Positions 47,545-60,650 of a stretch of 64,000 bases of DNA are shown one piece after another. A model generated the notes under the pieces. The model worked only from the letters and a program-made list of their open reading frames with translations, was not told the origin of the DNA and did no database searches. Within the stretch, counting starts at the first letter, position 1, and every line of letters begins with the position of its first letter. The position numbers and the translations under genes were made by a program. Origin of the DNA: Intoshia linei (Eukaryota; Orthonectida; Rhopaluridae); assembly GCA_001642005.1 (NCBI GenBank), contig LWCA01000042.1, positions 1 through 64,000 on the forward strand, given 5' to 3'.

Positions 47545-50500
47545 ATGGGTTCAAGTTCTTCTAAAAGTGAAGATTTCAAATCTAATGGTACAGATAATGA
47601 TAAAAAAAGTTGCAATCAAAGCGTTAAATCCGATTCAGTCAGTTCTGTAAAAATATTTGAAGATTGCAAGATAAAAAATAAATTAAATCAGTCATCATCC
47701 GATCATGAAAAAACTCCTATAAAATTAATTTCAAATAAAAAACATGGTATATATTATAAAATTATAAATTAATTTTTAATAATTTTTTAGAATGTCCCAT
47801 ATGTTTTAAAAAAGTAAATTATAAAAAAATTAATATACATGTTGAAATGTGTCTGAAATTGAATGCTAGTAAATATAACGGTATTTTTTTAATTTTTAAT
47901 TTTTTAATTACACATATTTAATATTTAATATTAGTTGAAAATCTTAGTGAAAATGCTAATGAAGATTGTGTAGTTTGTTTTGAATCAATGAAAAAAGACG
48001 ATAAAGTTGCTAGATTGCCTTGCTGGTGTATTTATCATCAAAAGTAATAATAATAATAATTTTTATTTTTTTATTATGTATTGTTAATAGTTACGATGTG
48101 GGTTCTTAGTTTAGGTATCATGACATTATATCCATTTGGTTTTGAGATATAATTTTTTTAATAAATGTAATTAAAATAATTATCAAATAAAAAAAAGATC
48201 AATACTATAGTGATTTTTTGACTGGAACGCGTCAAAATGTGAAATTTTTTAAAATTCAAAGACTTCATTTTAAAAAAATGTAATATAAAAAGGGTAATTT
48301 GAGTTTTGATCGTGAAACGTCAAGTTTTTGAGGTTCCGATTTATGATAATGATCATGATTTTAAAAACTACCCAGAATTTATTTTATATAATATTTTGTG
48401 ACTTTTTTATTTAAAAAAAAAGTTAATTAGGGTGTTAACCATGAAGATATAAGTTTTTGTGTTTGAGATGTACGATAATGTTAATTTTAACCTATTTACA
48501 TACAAGTTCTAATATAATTTTTCACAGGAGATGTTTATATCTATTTTTTAGTTTCCGAATTTGAGTACTTTAGGAGCAAAAACCAAATTTGCCCTTTTGT
48601 TTAAAAGAATTAACCCAAAAATTTCATAAATTCTGGGATATGTTTTAAAATTATTAACATTATCGTTAATCTCAGCCTCAGAAACGCATACCTTCATGGT
48701 CAAAACTACAAATTACCCTTTGTTTTAAAAATGAAACGTCTTAAAATTTTATGAAAAATAAATTTTGGAATAGTTTTTAAAATCCTAAGCATTATCATAA
48801 ATTGAAACCTCAAAAAAGATAATTTTCACTATCAAAACCACAGATTACCTTTTTTTAAATGAAAACAGACCTAGAATTTAAAAAAAATATAATTGATAGT
48901 TATATCATTTTAACACACATAAAATATTTGAATCTGATAAAGTCACTCCTTCACGGTCAAAAAAGCAATTTAGTATTCATTTTTTTTATTTCGAAACTAT
49001 TTTATTAACAAAATTAATTATTGTTAACGTAAAACAAAAAATTTGAAATAATTAACGGGCCTACAATTAAAAGAAGAAGATTATTCTGATACAGCCTATT
49101 CCATTTGATATAAATACAAAATTTCAACCCCAGAAATCTACGCATGGTCAGTGAAAAATAATCCTAACTTATATAAAAGGCTAAGCGATTTTTGTATGTG
49201 TGTCTGTCTGTCTGTGCGTGTGACTTTATTGAAATAATTACCACTCTTAGAATTTTTTAAAGACCACATTTCAATTACAGTTTTTTCCAGGACGTATAAT
49301 AAGATAAATTTCAACCTCCCAATTTCACATCTTACGGGTCAAAAACCCATGTTGTCCCTCTTTTTGAAAATCAAACGAGTTAAAGAATTTAAAAAAATAT
49401 ATACGCTGATGCGAATTTTAAAATCGTAAACATTGTCATAAATTTAAATTTAAAAAAATGATGTCTTCAGGGCTAAAACCACAAATTACCCTTCATTTTT
49501 TAATGAAAAAAGCCCTAGAATTTCAACAAATTTACAGGTGATACAGTTTTATCATGTTAACACCCACAAAAAATTTCAATCCGAATAAGTGACGACTTCA
49601 CGGTCAAAAAAGCATTTTAGTATTCATATTTTTTTTTCCGAAATATTTTAATAAAACAAAAAATGTGAAATAATTAAAGGTCCGAAAATTAAAAAAAATA
49701 TTATTCTGATAGAGCTTATTCCAGTTGATATAAATACTGTTTTCATATTTTATTTAAATCTCACGGATCCCAGAAATATATTTTTGGATCTCATTAGGGT
49801 TTAGGGACCCCAATCGGGAACCATTGCTCTAAGATATATCGTTCCAACAATACATGCCTCAAATGAATGTCGCTGTAGATAATAAACGTCCTGAGTTTAC
49901 ATAAAAAGATAATTCTTGAAAAATATTAAATATTGGAACGTAATGAAAAACTAAAAAAAAAACATTAACAAAATGTAAATAAAATTTTTGAATATTGACC
50001 AACTCAAATATTCCCTTTATCTCACGTTGGACGCCCTCGATTACATTTAGAACGAATTATTGTAGAAATGAATATACTAATTTTAACTTTACTAAAACTA
50101 TCAAACAGTTAATTATATTAATAAGTTATGTGTACATTATTATTGTATTTACATTGTTAATTATTATTATTATTGTAATTATTTTAGTTTTGTTTACACT
50201 TTTATCTTTTATTAGTAAATGTGTGATCATTGTTTTATTTTTTCTTCATTTTTAGCTTAAAATATCTAAAAAACAAGTCTAACATAAAACTAAAAAATAA
50301 TACGATATAAACAATTTTGTCTGAAATGATCCAACATATTTGCTTAATTGTAATAAATATTGTAAATTTAACAGCATATCCTCAGGTATAATAGTAATGT
50401 CGACTTATTCAAGACAATGAAATGTTTTTATAAATATATATTTTATTGAAAAATTAGGCAGTGACCTTTATAATTGTTTATTTCATACGATAGCCTTAAA

Positions 50501-50634
50501 ATTTTGATTTTTTATATAAAATTTAAATTAAATTTAGATGTATTGACGAATGGTACATTTACCGACGCGTATGCCCTTCTCATCCTGACACAGACATGAT
50601 TGAAAGAAACTACGCTGAAAACGATTCAAATTAA
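47545..50634 (+). CDS. ZNRF: ZNRF1/2-type E3 ubiquitin ligase
   Basis: Membrane-associated ubiquitin ligase; vertebrate ZNRF1/2 act at endolysosomes, synapses and axons. Exons: 47545-47746, 47791-47880, 47935-48043, 50538-50634; phases agree, 165 residues (human ZNRF1 227). The N-terminus MGSSSSKS is an N-myristoylation signal (Gly2). A Ser/Asn/Lys-rich linker follows. Then comes the family zinc finger (CPICFKKV...HVEMC, about 69-88) and a C-terminal RING (CVVC...ARLPCWCIYHQKC...RRVCPSHP, about 109-149), including the CxCIYH and CPxHP pattern special to ZNRF. The linker is shorter than in vertebrates. The last intron (2.5 kb) is almost entirely modular repeat. Confidence 0.92.
48180..48510 (+). 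repeat. Modular dispersed repeat, plus fragment
   Basis: 'GGTAATTTGAGTTTTGATCG' (48293) and 'AATTAGGGTGTTAACCATGA' (48424) modules in ZNRF intron 3. The copy that follows (48520-49145) is inverted relative to it. Confidence 0.6.
48520..49145 (-). repeat. Modular dispersed repeat, B-type, minus orientation
   Basis: Contains TTTCCGAATTTGAGTACTTT (48550), 'CTTCATGGTCAAAACTACAA' (48691), 'CACTATCAAAACCACAG' (48827), 'CTCCTTCACGGTCAAAAAAG' (48946) and 'AACCCCAGAAATCTACGCA' (49125), then abuts the next copy directly. Confidence 0.7.
49146..49770 (-). repeat. Modular dispersed repeat, A-type, minus orientation
   Basis: Begins ATCCTAACTTATATAAAAGG with the TG-rich run (49196-49220), then CTTACGGGTCAAAAACCC (49332), 'CTTCAGGGCTAAAACCACAA' (49465), 'GACTTCACGGTCAAAAAAGC' (49593) and 'TTATTCCAGTTGATATAAAT' (49719). 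Best example of the A-type order. A hAT-like right end (CGGGAACCATTGC) follows at about 49817. Confidence 0.7.
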
Positions 50635-51124
50635 TAATTTTACTTGTATCATTCTTTCAATTGTTCAATACATCATTGTACATATTCTTTTGTAAATATA
50701 ATACGTCTCTAATTATAATCTTAATTATAATTGATACAACTTTAATAATTCAAATGTGGCATTTCATTTGTCTATATATTGTCTTAAATTTACATTGTTC
50801 TCAATTAAAATTTATTTATAAATCTGTTGAATATATTTTGCGAACGTTCACAGACTTTTGTCATTTTGATCCAATTTTTAATTATTTCTAATTAATAAAT
50901 TAAATAAATAACAAGTGCGTTTTATTGAATTATAGACGAAAATTCATAATGACGAAAATGTAACAGTTATTTAAACGTTTATTTAAATTACAGATTTACA
51001 CTTATTGTTTGATCATTGCGGTTGTTTGGTAACAACTCATCTGTCTCCACCTATCACTTGTAATTTTGAAAATTCAATTCAATACCTGTTAAAAAATACA
51101 GTTACTCTTCACATTTATTTTGTA

Positions 51125-54100
51125 ATGTCCAGTATAAAAGTTCATGCATCAGAAGACGATATTTGCTTTTCAAACTTTGAATTGGATAATTTAAAAAGGT
51201 TTCAATTTTTAATTTCAATTTTTTAATATCAAATTTTTAGTTTATATAAATTTAAATTAAATTCTGATAATTTAAATGTTGCAAGAACTAAATACGATTC
51301 TAAAAGTCCATCAAAGAGTTCAGATGATTCCATTAAAAGTATATTTTATTTTTAAAATGTAATATTCACTCTACAAGTCCCTACTTGTACTCCACCAATT
51401 TTTTACAATGTAGAGTCTACATGATTTAACCTTTTATGGAAAAATGTATTATATTATCTGGGGGACCAAGGCATAAAATTTAGTAGAATTATATGATTTA
51501 TGTGGTTACGGTTTTACTATACCAAAAATATCAAAGTCCCAATTAGGGCTCCAACTCATTTGTAGAGAGAATACTGAAAATATTCGTCAGCAATTAATTA
51601 ATTCAATTAATTTATTTTTTTAGATAAATGCAAAAATTATATGGTTAAACATGTTTCCACTTTTTGTTTCAGTAAAATGGATGCAGATTTTAATGATTCT
51701 GATACTAAAAATAAATTAAAGACCATTAAGGAAAAAAATGGAATTTTAACTATGGAATGTATTATGAAATTGGAAATTGATTGTATCCAAATTGTTACAA
51801 ATTCTGTAATTTTTAGAATATTTAAAAATTATTTATTTTATACGTCAAAATGTTAACATTAGTTATTGTTACCGTTATGTCTGCATATTATTCAATTGTC
51901 TGGCTCACATGAATAGACCTTTTGTGAACTATTTTTAGAAAATAATTTTAATTTGTTTTATTTGAATCCTAGTGACTTTTTTTTTTTTAAATTAAAAATA
52001 AATTTTGATATGAAAATATGATTGATTAAAAGGTTAAAATGTGTATTTTTCTAATTTTTATTCACATGTTTAAAACTGGAACAATGGTTTTGATATTTCA
52101 CCCTATTAAAGTAATAACACATTTTGAACTTATACAAATTCTTGTAATAAAATAAAAAATCGTAATGGCTGTAAGTAATATTTTAACTATAAAGGTTAGT
52201 ACATGTGTAGTTTGAAACCACTAATCAAAATTTTTTACAAATTATACAATCAATTTATTACTTTTATTTATTTTTGTTAATTTATTATGTATCAAATTTG
52301 TTTTTTCTTTTATTCGGTAAATTGTTAACTTATTTTAAGAGTCCAATTTTATTATTGATATTTCTTGTTTAAATTATTGATACATACCAGAAAATTTATA
52401 ATATAGACACAATTAAAAGGAAAAATCCTTTTAGCGAAAATTATATCAATCGTCTAGGGATTTTAGTATATTGTTTAGTTTTATCTCGATTCTAGATATG
52501 TTGTATATTTTACTACATTTTGTATTATAGTCATTTTTTTAAATTCACAATGTGACATTTTTAATTGAGTTGATGTCTGAATAAAAAATTGATTAAAGTG
52601 TCAAAAATTAAAGAAATTTTTTTTTTGTAATTAAAATGTATGTTGTACATTCAAAGGTGATTATTTAATTACTTTTAAATTGAAGTTTGAATTACTATTT
52701 TAATTATCACACCCGACACCTGATGAATCAAATAAATAAATTAAATTATAATACCGTTAGCAGAAAGTAACGATTGACAAAAATTAAGATGCTAATAAGT
52801 AAGACTAGATTGAAAGATTTCAACAGAGTTTTAGAACTATAAATTTTTCTTTAAATCTAATTTGTATCTAACTATTTTCTAAGCACTGGTGCTCCCGACT
52901 CAAATCTAAATTTAAATCTTCCAGTGAAAAATAAACTTAAATTTTGGATAGTGTTGCAAAATTAAAATACAAGTTGTAATCCAGTTAAGACGAATTTTAA
53001 TTTTTTTTTATACCTTTTTCCGCCCTGTTATAAAATAATAATTTTCAGAAAATGAAAAAAAAATCCAAAATAATCAATTATATAGATTTCCACCAATATT
53101 TCTTTATTGGAAATGTGTAGACGTTCAATGCACATTTTTTTTGAATTGTTAGGATTATTTACATTTTAAATTTTAATCCAACATTTGGAAAATATTGGTT
53201 AATAATATATTAAAAATTATATTTCACCAAGAATGCGTAGATTTCTGGGGTTAAAATTTTGTATTTATATCAACTGGAATAAGCTGTATGAGAATAATTT
53301 TTTTTTTAATTATAGGACCGTTAATTATTTCAAATTTTTTGTTAATAAAATAGTTTCGAAATAAAAAAATGATACTAAATTACTTTTTTGACAGTGAAGG
53401 CATCACTTATTCAGATTGAAATTTTTTGTGTGTGTTAATAAGATACAACTGTACCATCATTTCATTATTTTTTTTTAAATTCTAGGGCTGTTTTCATTTA
53501 AAAAAAAAGGATAATCAGGGTTTTGATCGAGAAAATTATCTTTTTTGAGGTTATCATTGATGATAATGCTCATGGTTTTAAAAAACTATCCAAGAATTTA
53601 TGTTTTATAAAATTTTAGGAAATGTTTCATTTTTAAAACAAAGGGTAATTTGTGGTTTTGACCATGAAGGACTCAAATTCTGAAAGTGAAAAATAGATAT
53701 AAACACGCTCTAGAAAAACTGTATTAGAATTTGGTTTTTTTAAATTATACGATTGTTAATTTGTTAAATCAATGGTAACACACACAGACATTCATTTTTA
53801 TATTAGTAAAGGAAAAAATATCATTTCAAGCCCTTTATTTAAAAATCCCCTTCTTAAAATTTTACAAAAAACTTTTAATCCAACCCTAAAAAAATCTAAT
53901 TTTACCAATCCTTAAGTCTTAAGCCTTCAGTTAAGGTAAAATCTCTTTTCCTACATTTTTTTGAAAACTTAAATTTTACCAAACCTTACGAGAAAATATT
54001 CTTAATCCAACAACAAAATACAAAACTAAAATTTTAGCAAACATGAAGTAAAATTTCCTTTTTCCGAGTACAAGTAAAGTACTTGGTAAATTTTTAAATA

Positions 54101-57100
54101 TCACAAACGTCATTCTACATTCAGTTTCTGTATTCAGTTTACATTTTAAAAGGCTTTGTATTTATCGCGTCAGTATTTTAGATGATTTGTAAGTAGAAAT
54201 ATTGAATTGTCAGTTGATATAATAGATTTTCAGTATTTTAGGTTCCAGTTGACAAAGTGTCATTATAAATAATTGATTGTCAGTATTTAAATTAAAAACT
54301 GACAAAGTACATTTTAATATTTATACTGACAATTTTTGTTGAAAATACTGTTAAAAATAAAATACTTCCCTTTTAAAAATTAGTAAGTTATATATTTCAA
54401 AAAATTTGAAATATATAACCCTGGTTCATAGGTTTTAAAGATGAACATCTTATGTTATCACGGACCGATAATTTCACATTAAATTTTTTGCGGATGACTT
54501 AAAATTTAAATTCTAAGAAAAGTTACTAGTGATGCGACGATTCCTAAATTTTCAACTATGCTGATTCGATTCTTAAAAAAAACGATTTCGATTCCGATGC
54601 CATTCCAAATACTTTTGAATCATACTATTTGTGTGAGTCATATTTGTTTTAATTAGAAAAAAAATAAGAATAAACGAATTTATAAAACTAGAAAATAAAC
54701 GACTAAGAAACATAATAAAAATGCTTAAAATTAATTAAAGTCAGAACCAAATAATTTTAAATTATAATGTTAAAATATTAGCTTTTTACCAGTTTTACCA
54801 AACATTCTATTTGGTTTTGGAGAACAGATAAAACCTCCAACCCTGAAAATTATTAAACTTTCAATTGAAGAAAGAGAAGATAAATATTGTTTTACAAGTA
54901 AACCAATTTCCCGAAAATTTAATTGCGTTATTATATTGAGCGATAATCCATATTTAATTTATTTTAATTAAAAAAAACTCAAAATTAAATGTTTTTTGCA
55001 ACTAATTTTTATTTTTTTTAAAAAAGTCGTAAAAAATTATTCCAACGATTCTTTGGAATCATCGCATCACTAAAGTTTACAAAAACATTAACATTACATT
55101 GCTTTTTGCAGTCTTAGATCAAAATTAAATCTTTTCATTTTTTTCGCGCCGGCAACTACCATATTTACTTTCAATCAATAAAAAATTAAAAACCGCAGTG
55201 TTAATCTTTAAATAAAATCGCCATTTTTGACGGGTCAAAAGATTGATAATTAATTAATTTAATGATTACATCAAAACTAAAAAGGTCAATTTTATATGGG
55301 GTCAGTTTGGTATCAGCATTATCTTGTGACAATAAATATCTAGAGTAAAGGGTTAAAAAGGTACGATACAAATACAAAATTAACCTTTTATTTTAGGAAG
55401 TTTTAAGTACTATATACTATGATCAACTTATTAATACAAAGGTTGTATCAAATACTCGAAAACTCGGATTTTCCTCAGATTTAATTTGCCTCTATGTAGC
55501 AAATGAAGAACAAGTATATTTTTGTTCATATGAAGTTCATGTTTTTGAACCATTATCCATCAAAACGTCCAAAATTATGCGAAAAATAAAAAAATTTAAA
55601 AAAGAATACACGTAAATTATTAAAATATTTATTTTAATGTAACACTACCCTTCTCAATATAATCCATGTTGATCCCATAATACACATAAAAATTTATTTT
55701 AAAAAATAATTTTTCTAATTTTTTTTGTCAAGAATAGGGGGGACCAAAGCATAAAAAATAAGTAAAATTGGAAAATTTTTCTTTTTCCCTGTGCGATAAT
55801 CATCTATATTCATCTATAAAGAACATTTACCAAAAATTTAGTCAAATTTTGGGGTTTCACTAACGTGTGACTAAGACAAAATTTTTTTCTAAAACCATCA
55901 ATTATTTAGTAACATCAATTTACGTAACAAAATTAATGATAATGATCGACACGACATACAAAACACTGGTAATTTAATTTTAAAAGTTAATTTAAATTCA
56001 ATTGATCAATTTGTCAGATATTATTCAATATCAATCTGTAAAAGTAGAAAGTGATTCAGCATTGGACCAATCCAGAAATGTATAAATTAAAAAAGTAAAT
56101 TATAAAAATTATAATTTTTGTAGGTTTTGCTCAATAATTGCTTGCATGATATAGATGTATTTGTTAAACGGATTCAATCATCGATAAATTCATATGGTAA
56201 ACTTTTAGAATATCAAAAATGTGATTACAAAAGATTAACATCCCGAACCGGTAAATTTAATAAAAATGATAAAAAATTAAATTTTTTTTTTTACATAATG
56301 TATAGTATTATACAATATTCTTTAGTATCTGCATTGGCTTTTAATGCAATACCACCAAATATTACTGATTTCACATTTATTTTTCAAAAAATGAAATTGG
56401 CCTTTTTATTATTGGTAATTAACAGTAATTACCAATTTATTTATTTATTAATTAGACTAAACTGTTATGTAAAATAAGAAAACCTAATGTACCAGAAATT
56501 GCAAACTATATGATGAAACCGTTCCAACTAATTGTTCAAGTCAGTAGTCATTTAGGAAAAGGGGAAAATGTATATTCTAAAATCGATTGCCCGTCCTTAA
56601 ATAATGAAACAATCATGCTACTAAACAGGTAAATCTTGTCATAAACCAATCATTTACATTTATTGTAGTTGTTTGCATTCTGATGAGTACAAATTTTGGC
56701 AATCTTTGGATAAAAATTGGACATCAGTCATGTAAAATTTAAAAAATCATTTTTTTGATAAATACATTCAGACCCACTAATAAAAAATATATTCCATTAT
56801 TCTTCAATGGCTACGCGCCAAAATTGGAATTGGTTCAAAATGCTATCGGGAATAGCATAGATACAGTAATTTATTAATTTTACTTTAGTTTAAAAATTAA
56901 AATATTTTAGATTTCTCAACTAGGTTTTACTAAATATGAAGATAAAAACTTTACTTTACCCCTAAATTCATTTTTGTAATATACATTTTTTTAATTTCAT
57001 TAAATTAATAACCTAGTTCTTGCAACAGCTTAACTTCGCTAGAAACCAACTCAAAATATGACTCTAGCTCTAAATCTACCGAAAGCAATGCATCAAATAA

Positions 57101-57405
57101 AAACTTTAAAGAATCTCAACTTAAATTTATATCTAAACTTAGAAAAGATAATTATCGGTATTTTTATTATTAATTTCATTATTAAAAAATTAGTGTTTTT
57201 TACACTGTTTGTTCCTGGATACCTCAAAATAATAAGGAACTTTCTGTCAAAAAAAATGAATCCCTAAAGGTATAATAAATATCCAGTTAAAAATATATAA
57301 ACTTAATTTTAGTTGATTGACAATTCAAGAAATTGGTGGAAAATGGAAAATTATAATGGTGTACCTGGATATTTACCCAAGACTATATTAAAAATTGCAC
57401 ATTAA
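51125..57405 (+). CDS. EPS8: EPS8-like actin regulator (PTB and SH3), short form
   Basis: EPS8 proteins link receptor signalling to Rac and cap or bundle actin. Exons recognised: 51125-51198, 51241-51338, 51624-51805, 55397-55611, 56018-56079, 56124-56250, 56326-56414, 56456-56628, 56669-56731, 56772-56865, 56911-56975, 57017-57157, 57194-57269, 57313-57405; about 520 residues (human 822). PTB domain starts at YMVKHVSTF; LLNNCLHDIDVFVKRIQ, PFQLIVQVSS and YKFWQSLDKNW are EPS8 middle-region motifs. The SH3 (NKELSVKKNESLK, NWWKMEN, GVPGYLPKTILKI) ends at the stop, so the C-terminal SAM-like effector region is absent. A strand of the PTB domain seems missing between exons 3 and 4. Exon 4 to 5 needs an extra 14 nt; 55910-55923 between AG and GT would fit. 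Start ATG 51125 is the first in frame. Confidence 0.85.
51806..55396. other. Large EPS8 intron
   Basis: About 3.6 kb of AT-rich sequence with a near full-length modular repeat at 53060-53800 and short-period decayed repeats rich in 'cagtattt' and 'tgaca' at 54110-54350. An exon completing the PTB domain is expected here but I could not identify one. Confidence 0.5.
53060..53800 (+). repeat. Modular dispersed repeat, B-type, near full length
   Basis: Opens with TTTCTTTATTGGAAATGTG (53100), then GAATGCGTAGATTTCTGGGG (53231), 'GTGAAGGCATCACTTATTCA' (53393), 'TCAGGGTTTTGATCGAGAAA' (53516) and 'TGTGGTTTTGACCATGAAGG' (53650), ending with an ACACACAGACATTCA segment (53770). Confidence 0.7.
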
Positions 57406-57430
57406 TTGCAAAATAATAAATACTGTATTA

Positions 57431-59365
57431 TTAATAATTAAATGAACATCTTTTAGAAGTTTTGAGATTTTTTTTTAATGATAAAATATCTTGAATAAGT
57501 TGACCATCTTTGCTGTCAATTATAGATTCAACAAATGATTTATCAATCTAAAAGCTTTAATTAGAAATAAAAATTTAGGTTTTTACCATAGATTCAATTT
57601 TTATTTTATATGAAACGTGTTGTTCATTGATTAATACTTTTACAAGTCGAATAGATCCTCTAATTATATCTTTAGTGTTATTGTCTATATTGAAATTTTA
57701 GTTCATAACATTTTGGGTATTTAAAAAACTTTGCATTAATCGAATTAATAAATCTATAATGTGTTTTTGTTTCGATAAAATTGAATATCCTTGTCCGTGT
57801 AACGAAAAATTAAACAAATATTTTAATATCATGCTAAATTTTTAATTTTTAATCAGTATTATAGGTACATTACTTTTGATAAACTTCTTCGTAATAATTA
57901 CTATTATCTAATATATTTAACAAGGATATCATTCGATTTGTTATGTGATCACAATTTTCGTTATTCAAAATGTAAGCTAAACCATCGGGTACAGCAGAAA
58001 TGTCTAAAAATTTTCTTTTTTTTGTAGAGATTTTTAATTAAGATGGTCACATTATTAGAGAAACTGGGGTATTTTAAAAATTTTGTAAAAAAATTAAAAA
58101 AAAACACTTTTCTAAAATGGTCTGCTTTATATCAACTACTTGTATAGTATTCTGAATCTGATTAACAATTAAACAGTAATTTTTCGTAGAAAATTTATAC
58201 TTACAGGTTTCGCGTTTAAAAAAACTAATGAACAATTTTTTTTGATAGTAAAAAAGGAGTAAATATTTTTCAAAAATTTTCCTCTTTATTTTTTTAACTC
58301 ATCTTTCTACCCCATAAAGTTAACCATTTTGAAGTTAACTAATTTAAAATAAATTAAAACTAGTCAATATTCCCAGGTAATGAGTAGATAAAATTTCATT
58401 TTTTGATTGAATATTTGTTAAAAAATTTGATATGTGGCACATGAAACTAGTCCGAGAATCATTTGTCTAAATTATAGATTATATTAGTTAGAAATGGGCA
58501 ATATGAATGGAGCACATTAGGGTTGTTCCAAATTTTTTTAAATTAAGTACAGGTTCGGAAAAAATTGAGTAATTAATCAAAAATGACAATACAAAAAAAA
58601 ATTTGCAGACGCTGGCCATTTTAAAGGGCGAACATTCACTTGAGCGATACATCTTAAGGCTACATAATTATCGATTTTGTAAATAAATCAGAATATTTAC
58701 TTTTTAATAACAATGGTTAAAGTTTTGTAGTTATTAAAATTATGAATAAAGGAATCTACTAAAATTTCTTGAAAAAATAATGATATGATAAATTAATAAA
58801 TCGATAATTATATCGCTCTTAAATGTATCTCCCAAACGAATCTCGCTCCAGAGAATAAACGTCTTTTAAAGATACCATACGTTAATAATAATAATAGGAA
58901 ATCTATATATGCTTTGAAAATTTATATTTAAAGCTAAATTCAAAAATTACGGTTGACAGTATCGTTTGAACTCCTTCCGGTGTCATTGAAATGTCCCACA
59001 ATAACTTTGCGCTACTTAAAGTTAAATCCTGAAATTTGTAAGGTTCTTTTATCTAAAAGTGTACATGTTACATGGACTCTAAATAAACATACACTAGGTA
59101 CAATCAGTTTGGTATTTGAATCAATTTTAATTGGAGGAAATTTGGAGTCTTTCATTTTGGTACTCAAAATTTCTAATTCATCATTTATATTTGTCGTAAT
59201 ATCCTGCCTGAGTATACCCAATAACTTTAAAAATTGGAATAATTGCTTGTCATGATTATCATTGATATTAACCATTTTATCGTAAACTTGGTTGTAAAGC
59301 ATGTTCCATTCATTCAAACAAATCTTTACATTGTTCATCAGTAATCCTAATAAATTGAGTATTTC
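57431..59365 (-). pseudogene. ARM/HEAT-repeat-like gene with in-frame stop
   Basis: Exons on the minus strand: 59102-59365, 58951-59028, 57874-58003, 57587-57833, 57431-57547. The first encodes helical sequence (LLGILRQDITTNINDEL), the second an armadillo-like helix (LSSAKLLWDISMTPEGVQ), the third and fourth further helical repeats (ILKYLFNFSLHGQGYSIL, GSIRLVKVLINEQHVSYK). Phases agree for exons 3-4-5 and 1-2; the 2-3 junction does not fit, so an exon is missing. Exon 4 has a TAA at 57698-57700 in the middle of otherwise open, correctly phased sequence. Helical N-part plus ARM C-part loosely recalls HSF2BP, but I cannot name the family. It may be a decaying gene, or the stop may be an error. 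It converges on EPS8 with a 25-bp gap. Confidence 0.55.
58627..58848. repeat. Imperfect inverted repeat (MITE-like hairpin)
   Basis: Two arms of about 50 bp, left ending 'ACATAATTATCGATTTTG' (58660-58678) and right starting 'AAATCGATAATTATATCGC' (58798), can pair along their length with mismatches, around a 120-bp AT-rich loop. Lies in the ARM-like gene between exons 2 and 3. A fragment similar to the right arm occurs near 49846-49895. Confidence 0.6.
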
Positions 59366-60169
59366 CTAAATTTTTCAAACTTAACATTTATACATTAAAC
59401 CAGTGGTTTTCCAATTTAAAACTCTACGGATCTTTTTTCATCTAAAATTTTTCTTTCCCAAAAATTCATAAATCACGTTTCTAATATATCTGTCTTTAGT
59501 ATACTTATATTTGTATAATGACAAAAAGGAAAGAATTCAATTTTTGAGATTGAACCCTGTTAGAATTTTTAAAAAACAATACAAACATTTTTTAAATTTT
59601 TGTGTAAACCTAAAAATTTCTTTATCAGAACAGCTCTGGTAGAGCTTCCCATTTTAATGTGAGTTTCTAACTTTGAAAATATAAATTTCTTAGAAAGAAA
59701 TTTATGATAAAAAATTACTGGAAAAACTAACGTTAACCACGTTAACCGTGCGCTTTACTTAATAATTACACATGTTAAATAATTCGAAATAATAAAGTAT
59801 TAATCATTAGGTCAGGTATTTTCAATAATGTTTTACAAGAGAAGGCGATTTCTCTGTTAATTTTATTAGGACAATTTAAAATCTAATTGCTAAAAAATGT
59901 TACACAAACATATTATCACATTACTTTTTTTGGTTAACGGTTAATTGAGCTAAACCAAATCAAACGCAAACCCACATTGGGTTAACTACCTTAGGTTATT
60001 GTTCGAAAAAATGAGTGGTTAGATTTTTTTGGGTTCACCACGTATTGACTAAGTACACTAGTGACAGAGTAAGAGACGACTTTTTAAAATTTTCAAAAAT
60101 TTCAGTGTTTCTATATAAATCTATTTATATTTACACAAATGTTAAAAAAATATAAAAGAAAATAAAATA

Positions 60170-60650
60170 TTTTATTTTCCTTTTTTGATTGTGAAAACGT
60201 CACTTTTTGAGGTTAATATTGTGATGTGTGTTCATTTGTGGAGATAACTGTATGAACTGTAATTTTTTTATAAAAATCTCGGATTATTTTCATTTTTTAT
60301 ATAAAGAGTCATTTGTGGGTTTTGACCCTAAAGATATGCCTTTTTGAAATTGAAATTTATGATAATGTTCATAAACTTATAATCTGTATCAAAGTACAGT
60401 TAATTCTGTTATATATGAACATTAAGGGACCAGGTTTTCATCATGTTCATACTATACTGTAATATGAACATATATGAATGGCGATAATAATATAATTAAA
60501 AGTTTCAGTTAAAAGATATAAATTTCTAAAATTGAAATTTATCTTATTTTCTCCTCCGGAAAAAACTGACTTGGAATTTGTGCTTGTTAAAATTCTATAA
60601 CTCTTAGTTCTTAAAATAAACGATAACAGACAAACAGACACAATGTGTGA
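60170..60650 (+). repeat. Modular dispersed repeat, plus orientation, diverged
   Basis: Modules 'GATTGTGAAAACGTCACTTT' (60187), 'GTGGGTTTTGACCCTAAAGA' (60315) and a terminal 'CCGGAAAAAACTGACTTGG' (60556) are present in the usual order, with AT-rich gaps. The copy is more diverged than those at 29170 and 49146. Confidence 0.6.
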
